Shown in pieces: positions 1 through 7,089 of a stretch of 7,089 bases of DNA. Every line of letters starts with the position of its first letter. Position 1 is the first letter of the stretch. This DNA comes from Flavobacteriales bacterium (GTDB taxonomy: Bacteria > Bacteroidota > Bacteroidia > Flavobacteriales_E > Vicingaceae): positions 34,408-41,496 of the forward strand of contig NVVI01000011.1 of the NCBI GenBank assembly GCA_002402165.1, read 5' to 3'. Below the pieces are notes generated by a model. That model ran no database searches and was not told the origin of the DNA. It worked only from the letters and a program-made list of their open reading frames with translations. Position numbers and translations under genes: made by a program.

Positions 1-1
1 G

Positions 2-1237
2 ATTTCACATGATGATGATCCTTTAGTTGAATCTGGATATTACACTGCTGGGAATGATCATTGGGAAGTATTAGATTGGAATTCTGGAACAACAGAACCT
101 GGGTCTTCTGGCTCTCCTCTATTTGATCAAAACCATAGGGTTATAGGACAGTTGCATGGTGGTAATGCTGCTTGTGGAAATGATGCTTTTGATTACTACG
201 GAAAGTTTTCTTATTCATGGGAAACAAACACGTTAAATTCTAAACAATTAAAATTTTGGTTAGACCCTGCTAATTCTGGAACAACAGTTCTTGATGGGTT
301 CGATCCTAATGGTCAACCATTAACTACAGATGCTGTTTTGTTGAATATTTCTGGCATACCATTTTATATATGTGGAGACTCTATATATCCTAAAATTACG
401 ATTAGAAACCATGGCTCAAATAATTTAACTTCACTAGATATTGATTATCAAATAGATGGAGGAGGAATTAATACAATAAATTGGACAGGCAATTTATCAC
501 CTTATGCTATTGATAGCATTAATTTACCCATTATTTATGTCGCAGGAGGATCACATACCTTTGCTATAAATTGTACCAATCCCAATGGAACTGTTGATGA
601 AAATTTAAGTAATGATAGTGCTTTAGTAAATTTCACTTCCAATGACACCCAATTATTTGCCACATTTAATTTAACTACAGATGATTATGGTGCAGAATTA
701 TCGTGGATAGTTAGAGATAATAATTCTGGAAATATTATTCTAACAGGAGGTGGATACCCTAATATAACTGGAGGGCAAACATACGTGGAAAGCTTATGTT
801 TATATGATGGTTGTTTTAAATTAACTCTCTATGATAGTGCTCCTCCTAATGGTGATGGTTATTGTTGTGGGTTTGGAAATGGATCTACTTTGATAATTGA
901 TAATACTACTGGTGACACGTTAGGGATTGACAACACCTTTAGTAATGACAGTATTAATTTTATTTTCTGTTTAGGCAATGCTAATAGTATTGATGAATTT
1001 TCTAATGCTACTTTTAATATTTATCCAAATCCAACAGACGGAATTTTTACAATTAGAACTACAACTAATACTCCATATAGCATTTATATTTATGATGTCT
1101 TAGGAAAAATTATCTATCAAAAATTAAATAAAACTGATAATGTAGCTCAATTAGATTTAAGTAATAGAAAAGGAATTTATTTTATATCAATTATTTCAGA
1201 GAATGAAAAGACAGTAAAACGGTTAGTAATTAAATAA
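2..1237 (+). CDS. Secreted trypsin-fold (lysyl-endopeptidase-like) serine protease with T9SS C-terminal signal, 5'-truncated
   Basis: The reading frame is open from the left edge, so this is the last 411 residues of a larger protein; the true start lies outside the window. Residues 34-40 read GSSGSPL, followed by VIGQLHGG. This matches the active-site serine region of lysyl endopeptidases (Achromobacter protease I type, family S1), with Ser36 (codon 107-109) as the expected nucleophile. The His and Asp of the triad would be upstream and are not visible. After the protease end (about residue 100) comes an Ig/CARDB-like beta region (about 120-210). Next is a Cys- and Gly-rich module (about 220-320) containing DDYGAELSW and GDGYCCGFGNGS, a type common in Bacteroidota secreted proteins. 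The last ~80 residues, with YPNPTDG at 341-347 and a KRLVIK end, form a type A T9SS sorting domain (Por_Secre_tail). The inferred product is exported by T9SS and cell-surface bound or released. Lys specificity is inferred only from resemblance. Confidence 0.9.
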   Translation: MSHDDDPLVESGYYTAGNDHWEVLDWNSGTTEPGSSGSPLFDQNHRVIGQLHGGNAACGNDAFDYYGKFSYSWETNTLNSKQLKFWLDPANSGTTVLDGFDPNGQPLTTDAVLLNISGIPFYICGDSIYPKITIRNHGSNNLTSLDIDYQIDGGGINTINWTGNLSPYAIDSINLPIIYVAGGSHTFAINCTNPNGTVDENLSNDSALVNFTSNDTQLFATFNLTTDDYGAELSWIVRDNNSGNIILTGGGYPNITGGQTYVESLCLYDGCFKLTLYDSAPPNGDGYCCGFGNGSTLIIDNTTGDTLGIDNTFSNDSINFIFCLGNANSIDEFSNATFNIYPNPTDGIFTIRTTTNTPYSIYIYDVLGKIIYQKLNKTDNVAQLDLSNRKGIYFISIISENEKTVKRLVIK

Positions 1238-1241
1238 CCTG

Positions 1242-1382
1242 TTATCTGTGCCTGTGCATCTTCCCACTTGAATTAGTTTTTGGTCCTTTATGATGTTTTT
1301 TAGGAGGCTTTCCAATATTAGAACAACTAACACCTACTATGAAAATAATTAATAGGGATAATGCAGTTATTTTTTTTGACAT
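1242..1382 (-). CDS. Tiny basic His-rich putative lipoprotein, 46 aa
   Basis: I translated this small frame by hand: ATG at 1382 to TAA at 1244-1242, 46 codons. It starts MSKK, followed by a hydrophobic stretch (about residues 6-18) ending in VGVSC, so Cys20 is a plausible lipidation site. The lipobox is imperfect because -3 is Gly. The mature part, about 27 residues, is strongly basic with Lys, Arg and His (GKPPKKHHKGP, then SSGKMHRHR). It resembles the mature part of the next small gene at 1440-1631: both have GKP soon after the Cys, an SSG, and a His/Arg-rich end. Its stop codon lies 4 bp from the stop of the convergent protease gene. No Shine-Dalgarno site is visible, as is usual in Bacteroidota. 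Function unknown. That the frame codes is supported by the signal-peptide layout and the resemblance to its neighbour; a chance ORF is not excluded. Confidence 0.6.
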   Translation of the reverse strand: MSKKITALSLLIIFIVGVSCSNIGKPPKKHHKGPKTNSSGKMHRHR

Positions 1383-1439
1383 AAATTGAGTTTACACTAG
1401 TTTACGCCTATAAAGAAAAAAAGTTTGAAAATTTAGAAC

Positions 1440-1631
1440 TTATTTCCCCCAAACGTGACGATTTTTGTGTCTCCTATTTCCAACATGACCAGAGGAGCCA
1501 ACACGCTGCCCACCGTTTCTAGACTTATTGTACTTCGGTTTACCACAAGATTGCATTGAAACCGTAATAGGCAGCATTAAGCTGCATAAAAAAAATAACG
1601 CTAATATTTTGCTTAAAAATGACTTTTTCAT
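1440..1631 (-). CDS. Small basic putative lipoprotein, 63 aa
   Basis: I start this gene at the ATG at 1631, giving MKKSF; an in-frame TTG three codons upstream (1640) is the alternative. The N-terminus has Lys residues, a hydrophobic core (about residues 8-24), and then SMQSC, with Cys29 the probable lipidated residue (-1 Ser, -3 Met, a relaxed lipobox). The mature part of about 35 residues is Gly/Asn/Arg/Lys/His-rich: GKPKYNKSRNGG, then GSSGHVGNRRHKNRHVWGK. It contains no acidic residue, so the peptide is very basic. It follows the M48 protease gene by 64 bp on the same strand with no convincing terminator between them, so it may be the distal gene of that operon or have its own promoter. 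Function is unknown. A role bound to the membrane or to an acidic envelope polymer is only a guess from the charge. Confidence 0.72.
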   Translation of the reverse strand: MKKSFLSKILALFFLCSLMLPITVSMQSCGKPKYNKSRNGGQRVGSSGHVGNRRHKNRHVWGK

Positions 1632-1695
1632 TATTGACAAAATTTAATTATGTTAAAATTAATCTTTTTTTTCTTAAAAAGAAATGAAGACCTAT

Positions 1696-2928
1696 TTAAT
1701 TACATAACGCCTTAATGCGCTCTAATAGTGTAGGATGAGAATAATTAACAAAAACATAATAAGGATGAGGGGTTAAATTGCTCAAACTATCTACAGAAAG
1801 CTTTTTTAGTGAACCTATCAAAGGTTCAGCATTATAGGTTGTTTTTGCGTAATTATCAGCTTCATACTCGTTTTTACGAGATATTATATTCATAATTATT
1901 CCTATAAGCATTGAAAGAGGTGAATAAAGTAACGAAAACACAATCAAACTAACATGAAAGCTCTTTTCTTGAACACCCAATGCTAAGGAAAATTCAGGCT
2001 TATTAATTACTAAAGACAATATAAATAGCATAAACCCTATTTGAAATATTGAAATAACAATAGAGGTTAATGTGTGCTTTTTCTTGTAATGCCCTATTTC
2101 GTGAGCTAAAACTGCTGTTATTTCTTCTTTAGAGTACTCATTTGCTAATGTATCATAAAGTACTATTCTTTTTTTAGAACCTAATCCACTAAAAAAAGCA
2201 TTGGCTTTAGAGCTTCTTTTTGATCCATCCATCACAAATAAATTATCCAATTTAAACCCTACCTTTTTACAATAGCTAGTTATTTCCTCTTTTAATTCTC
2301 CATCTTCTAAAGGAGTTAATTTATTAAATAAGGGCACAATTAGAGTTGCATAAAACATTGTTATTAATATCATAAACACAGCAACAGCTCCCCAAGTCCA
2401 CAACCAAAAATATTCTCCAGTGTAATTATAAAACCAAATAAATAACGCCATTAAACCACCACCTAAAACAACTCCTATTAACAGCCCTTTTATTTTATCT
2501 AAAACGTATGTTTTTATAGTTGTTCTATTAAATCCAAACTTTTCTTCAATTACAAAAGTGCTGTATATTGAAAACGGTGTAGTTAAAATATCAGAAGCAA
2601 TCATAAGAATAGCAAAAAATAACAATGGTAAAAGAATAGCATTTTCGGTAAAAGATTTTGCCAAATCATCAACAAAAGCAAAGCCGTTAAAAAACAGCAT
2701 TAAAAGAATAAGAACAAAACTAAAAGATGAAGAAATAATTGAAAACTTACCTTTTACTTTATCATAAGCTCTTTGTTTAGCATATTTATCTTCATCATAA
2801 ATACCTTTTAATTCGTCAGGTAAAGTTTCCGAAGAGTTTTTATCATTGAGCCAGCTTAGCCATTGCTCTAACATAAAATTTAGTACGATAATTGTAATTA
2901 TAATGTAAAATATTGTTTCTGCTTTCAT
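1696..2928 (-). CDS. M48 family (Ste24/CAAX protease-type) membrane zinc metalloprotease
   Basis: With the ATG at 2928 the product has 410 residues, the usual size of bacterial Ste24-like proteases. The zinc site is HEIGH at 276-280 (His276, Glu277, His280), with the third-ligand motif EYEAD at 354-358. The family signatures SSKANAFFSGLG (about 239-250) and YSHPTLLERI near the C-terminus (His398) are also present. About seven hydrophobic segments (roughly 5-22, 62-85, 95-117, 147-170, 174-203, 287-308, 325-349) predict a polytopic inner-membrane protein. Members cleave membrane or membrane-proximal proteins; bacterial substrates are mostly unknown, and no prenylation is implied. An in-frame ATG at 2943 would add five residues and overlap the upstream gene by 14 bp. 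I prefer 2928 because the protein then begins MKAETIFYII, like typical Bacteroidota homologues, and because a GGAG lies 9 nt upstream. It is probably co-translated with the VWA-like gene. Confidence 0.95.
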   Translation of the reverse strand: MKAETIFYIIITIIVLNFMLEQWLSWLNDKNSSETLPDELKGIYDEDKYAKQRAYDKVKGKFSIISSSFSFVLILLMLFFNGFAFVDDLAKSFTENAILLPLLFFAILMIASDILTTPFSIYSTFVIEEKFGFNRTTIKTYVLDKIKGLLIGVVLGGGLMALFIWFYNYTGEYFWLWTWGAVAVFMILITMFYATLIVPLFNKLTPLEDGELKEEITSYCKKVGFKLDNLFVMDGSKRSSKANAFFSGLGSKKRIVLYDTLANEYSKEEITAVLAHEIGHYKKKHTLTSIVISIFQIGFMLFILSLVINKPEFSLALGVQEKSFHVSLIVFSLLYSPLSMLIGIIMNIISRKNEYEADNYAKTTYNAEPLIGSLKKLSVDSLSNLTPHPYYVFVNYSHPTLLERIKALCN

Positions 2929-2929
2929 A

Positions 2930-5014
2930 CTAATATGCTCCATTTCTTTTTCTTAAAAACCACTCTAGACTTAGTAAGGATAACAACACAAAAAATATCC
3001 ATTTAAGATTAATAAGCTCCTTTAAATCATTTTCCTCATATATAATAGAGGTAATATCGCTATTTTCGGTTATTGCTTTTAATATATCTCCTATTTGTTG
3101 AGGATAAAATAATTTACCGCCAAACTTAAGAGCTATATTTTGAAGCAGTTGATGATTTGCTATTATATTATTTGCTTCAAGTAATAGCTTGTTAATTTGA
3201 AATTTTCCTGTTTCAATATAATCTTTTGTCCCAAATTTCACTTTAGCTTTGTAATTATAAAAACCTGCTGGTAAAATTCCTGCATTCAACAGGTAAGAAG
3301 TAGAAGTTCTATTAAACACAAAATTGTATTGTTCTCCACTTTCTGACAATAAATTAATTTTAATCTCAGGTTCATTTACCAATTCATAACTATCGTTATA
3401 TAACTCTGCATTAAATTGAATCTCTTCATTTTCGAAATAGTTGTTTTTAGTAAAAATTCTAAATTTACTTTTATCTTCTTTTACCGATAAAAACTGAACG
3501 GTTTTATTAATCAGTTCATCAAAAGCTTGATGGTTTTTATTTTTGAGAAAATCTTGCATTCGCCATTTCCAAATACCTTCGGCAGCAAATACAATAGTTT
3601 TCTTTCCATTATTTTGAAAAAAAACCATCAAAGGAGTTTCAGTTTCAACACTTCCAATTTTTTGATTTAACAAAACATAACCGTTTGTTTTCAGTTGATA
3701 CGTTCCAAAAGGCCCAATTACAGGAGGATAGCCATTAATATTTTTAATGGTGTTTTCTGACAAAGAAAACAATGGGAATTTATCTGCAACAGCAGGTAAT
3801 ATTTCATTGAATCTGTTCCTTGCATTCTTAATGTTTAATCCTATGTTTAACGAATTGTAGTTAGATATTGATGTTTGATTACCTAAAATGTAAAAGATAG
3901 AAATATCACTTTCTATTACTTTTTTTAATGCTGGAGAAATTGTATTAGGAATTTGATGAATGATTACTAAGCTATAAGCTTCAGTATTACCGTCAAACTT
4001 ACTAATTAGCTGATTGGTTACTTTATAATTCTCGTTACTCTCAATACTCAGCTTTAACGCCTTAACATCGGGATGTGGGGCATTGGCTAAAATTAAAATA
4101 TTTTGCCTACCATCTAATACCTCTATGTAAATATCTTTCGTATTGTTCACATAACTAATTTCTCCTTTAATGGTAGATAATGAAATTTTATAATGTTGAA
4201 CACCAACTTCTTCAGCCTCAAACAATACATTTTCATTGATAGAAAAACGCTCTGAGTTTATGTCATACCGCTTGCTAAATATTTGTTTGCCTTTATGTGT
4301 AATTGTTAATTGAGTTTTCTGATTAATACACTGAGCAGCTTCTGCGGCTATCTCTATAGGAAACTGATTGCCTAAAAAAGTTAATTTATTATGAATGACT
4401 TCTTTTAAAATAATATCTCTTTGAACAGAAGTATCTCCTAAAGCAATGGTATAAACAGGAAACTCAATACCAGAATTGAAAATTGGGTTAGCTCCTTGAT
4501 TAAAAATACCATCAGAAGCCAATATTAAAGCCCCTACGTTTCTGTTGTAAAATTTATTGTTAATCTCATTAAAAGCATTGGATAAATTGGTTATTTTTTC
4601 AGAATAATCTATTTGATTTCCTTCATTTAAATTTTCACCAAAAGTGTAGGTTTTAACTTCGTAAGTTTCTTCCAGACTTTCTCTTAATGCTTTCAGTTTA
4701 TCTAAATATTCATTTTGATAAAAAGCAGAATCTTTATTTAATAAAATAGACGAAGAATTATCTTGAGCAATAATAATTACTGGTTTTTCTACTTTATTAA
4801 ACAGCGTTTTTATAAAAGGAGACAGCAACAAAAAAGCCAAGATACTTACCAACAAAAACCGAAAAGCAGCCATCGTTTTAACTAACCAAGGTTTAATGGT
4901 ATCAAATTTTTCTTCTTTGCGATAAAGCAAAAAAGCATAAACTAAACCAAGTAAAACACAAAAAATGCTAAACCATAGCGGGTATTCGGTGATGATATTT
5001 ATACTGAGTAACAA
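2930..5014 (-). CDS. Membrane-anchored VWA-domain-like protein (BatA-like layout) with amidotransferase-like region
   Basis: This 694-residue protein has two N-terminal membrane segments (about 11-30 and 50-68) and one at the C-terminus (about 671-688), so the large central part should face one side of the membrane, probably the periplasm. A von Willebrand A-like domain (about 77-195) keeps a metal-site pattern: DNSSS at 85-89 (DxSxS) and ASDG at 166-169, followed by NQGANP. Residues about 300-400 begin with DGRQNILILANAPHPD and look like the Rossmann-type, class I amidotransferase-like domain that follows VWA in many Bacteroidota membrane proteins. I see no catalytic Cys-His pair there, so it is probably non-enzymatic. 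Beta-rich sequence follows (about 510-610). The start is a TTG at 5014: an in-frame TAA lies nine codons upstream and the next ATG is residue 48, past the first membrane segment. Its stop is one base from the M48 protease start. Role not established; an envelope scaffold or adaptor is an inference. Confidence 0.85.
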   Translation of the reverse strand: MLLSINIITEYPLWFSIFCVLLGLVYAFLLYRKEEKFDTIKPWLVKTMAAFRFLLVSILAFLLLSPFIKTLFNKVEKPVIIIAQDNSSSILLNKDSAFYQNEYLDKLKALRESLEETYEVKTYTFGENLNEGNQIDYSEKITNLSNAFNEINNKFYNRNVGALILASDGIFNQGANPIFNSGIEFPVYTIALGDTSVQRDIILKEVIHNKLTFLGNQFPIEIAAEAAQCINQKTQLTITHKGKQIFSKRYDINSERFSINENVLFEAEEVGVQHYKISLSTIKGEISYVNNTKDIYIEVLDGRQNILILANAPHPDVKALKLSIESNENYKVTNQLISKFDGNTEAYSLVIIHQIPNTISPALKKVIESDISIFYILGNQTSISNYNSLNIGLNIKNARNRFNEILPAVADKFPLFSLSENTIKNINGYPPVIGPFGTYQLKTNGYVLLNQKIGSVETETPLMVFFQNNGKKTIVFAAEGIWKWRMQDFLKNKNHQAFDELINKTVQFLSVKEDKSKFRIFTKNNYFENEEIQFNAELYNDSYELVNEPEIKINLLSESGEQYNFVFNRTSTSYLLNAGILPAGFYNYKAKVKFGTKDYIETGKFQINKLLLEANNIIANHQLLQNIALKFGGKLFYPQQIGDILKAITENSDITSIIYEENDLKELINLKWIFFVLLSLLSLEWFLRKRNGAY
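2938..2941 (-). promoter_or_regulatory. Possible GGAG ribosome-binding site for the M48 protease
   Basis: GGAG on the minus strand lies 9 nt before the ATG at 2928, inside the last codons of the VWA-like gene. It favours 2928 over the ATG at 2943, whose upstream bases are merely purine-rich. Shine-Dalgarno use is weak in Bacteroidota, so the four-base match may be chance. Confidence 0.35.
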
Positions 5015-5098
5015 GTTATTTTTTTGATAACGGTAAATTTAGGAAAATCTTACACGATACTGCCTAAGCACTTGACTTTCTCGTAAAAAAGTGATAAT

Positions 5099-5156
5099 TT
5101 CGTTTAACACTATTGTAAATCACATTAAAACGTGACTAACAAGACCGTTAAACGAA
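5099..5156 (-). repeat. 58-bp imperfect palindrome upstream of the VWA-like gene
   Basis: The two 29-base halves meet at 5127/5128. The outer ten bases, TTCGTTTAAC and GTTAAACGAA, match perfectly, and 22 of 29 positions match overall. Read as minus-strand RNA, three further positions become G-U pairs, giving about 25 of 29 paired; on the plus strand the same positions are A-C mismatches. It lies between the atp terminator and the VWA-like gene, about 85 nt before that gene's TTG start. It could be a leader RNA structure, a binding site for a dimeric regulator, or a dispersed palindromic element. The flanks show no target-site duplication. Confidence 0.7.
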
Positions 5157-5173
5157 CTCCAAGAATTTTAAAC

Positions 5174-5206
5174 AAAAAAAAGGCTGTACAATGTACAGCC
5201 TTTTTT
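5174..5206 (-). terminator. Rho-independent terminator after atpC (bidirectional shape)
   Basis: A stem GGCTGTAC / GTACAGCC (5182-5189 and 5193-5200) with an AAT loop is flanked by eight A's (5174-5181) and six T's (5201-5206). In the minus direction it follows the atpC stop by about 20 nt and ends in a run of U's, so it should close the atp transcript. The shape would also terminate in the plus direction, but no plus-strand gene ends here. It separates the atp genes from the VWA-M48 unit. Confidence 0.9.
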
Positions 5207-5223
5207 ATTTATGTTGAATTATT

Positions 5224-5457
5224 CTATTCTGCTAAAACAATCACCTTGTTATTGTTTACTTCAACTACTCCACCTTTTACAGGAAAGAATTGATCATTAC
5301 CATCGGTAACCACCTTAATTTCTCCTTCTTTAAGGGTAGAAACTATTGCTGCGTGATTATTTAAAATAGCAAAAGAACCATCAGAACCTGGTAAATGAAT
5401 TAGTTCCGCTTCTCCTTTAAAAACGTCTTTTTCTGGTGAAATTATTTCTACTTGCAT
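5224..5457 (-). CDS. atpC: F1Fo ATP synthase subunit epsilon, N-terminal domain only
   Basis: The 77-residue product matches the N-terminal beta-sandwich of ATP synthase epsilon: MQVEIISPEKDVFKGEAELI at the start, then LPGSDGSFAILNNHAAIVS (the PG-x-G-x-hydrophobic-NHA signature, about 23-41), and a GGVVEVNNNKVIVLAE end. Epsilon sits on the central stalk with gamma and couples rotation in F1 to the c-ring. E. coli epsilon is about 139 residues with a C-terminal helical hairpin that can inhibit ATP hydrolysis; this protein stops right after the beta domain. No frameshift is apparent, since a TAG follows the family's normal beta-domain end, and short epsilons are usual in Bacteroidota. Epsilon-type inhibition of hydrolysis should therefore be absent. 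The gene lies 90 bp after atpD on the same strand and is followed by a terminator. No Shine-Dalgarno site is seen. Confidence 0.96.
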   Translation of the reverse strand: MQVEIISPEKDVFKGEAELIHLPGSDGSFAILNNHAAIVSTLKEGEIKVVTDGNDQFFPVKGGVVEVNNNKVIVLAE

Positions 5458-5474
5458 ATTTTTTTAAGTTTTGG

Positions 5475-7080
<1,606 letters not shown>

Positions 7081-7089
7081 TTATCTGTC

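Noticed and set aside
300..400. Amidotransferase activity for the VWA-like protein (numbers are residues)
   Set aside because: The region has the fold-like pattern but no visible catalytic Cys or His, so no enzymatic activity is claimed.
152..1237. Protease gene starting at the TTG at 152
   Set aside because: The frame stays open to the left edge and the catalytic Ser motif lies upstream of that TTG, so position 152 is an internal codon.
1670..1684. TTTCTT-AAA-AAGAAA inverted repeat after the M48 gene as a terminator
   Set aside because: The stem is only six A/T-rich pairs, and in the minus direction it is followed by A's rather than a run of T's.
1632..1695. Bacteroidota-type promoter (TAnnTTTG) before the 63-codon lipoprotein gene
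   Set aside because: The nearest match has TA and TTTG three bases apart, lacks an upstream TTG, and lies too close to the start codon.
2558..2767. 69-codon plus-strand frame
   Set aside because: It lies wholly inside the M48 protease gene, antisense to a transmembrane region, and has no family signature.
5099..5156. MITE or insertion-sequence remnant
   Set aside because: The inverted arms are present, but no flanking direct duplication or transposase fragment is seen, so it is kept only as a palindrome.

Overview
This window looks like a low-GC chromosome segment from a member of the Bacteroidota, most likely a Flavobacteriales-type bacterium. Three things point there: a secreted protease with a type A type IX secretion (T9SS) C-terminal signal; an ATP synthase beta subunit with the insertions usual in Bacteroidota; and an epsilon subunit that consists of the N-terminal domain only. 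Shine-Dalgarno sites are nearly absent, which also fits the phylum.

Layout, left to right. Positions 2-1237 (+) hold the 3' part of a secreted trypsin-fold (lysyl-endopeptidase-like) protease with Ig-like modules and a T9SS tail. Everything else reads on the minus strand. Two very small, basic, His-containing probable lipoproteins lie at 1242-1382 and 1440-1631; the first ends 4 bp from the protease stop codon, tail to tail. Then come a seven-helix M48/Ste24-type membrane metalloprotease (1696-2928) and, one base upstream of it, a large membrane-anchored VWA-like protein (2930-5014); these two are almost certainly one operon. Across a 209-bp intergenic region lie atpC (5224-5457) and atpD (5548-7056), the beta and epsilon subunits of F1Fo ATP synthase. 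A strong hairpin terminator at 5174-5206 closes the atp unit.

The coding genes belong to known families. The less expected signals are in the non-coding DNA. A 58-bp imperfect palindrome (5099-5156) sits between the atp terminator and the VWA-like gene, and several of its mismatches become G-U pairs only in minus-strand RNA. The atpD-atpC spacer holds two inverted blocks, each made of three tandem heptamers, one of which runs into the atpD stop codon. The pair of tiny lipoproteins with similar mature parts is the most novel coding feature. I see no mobile element, CRISPR array, tRNA or rRNA, and no obviously new multi-gene system.
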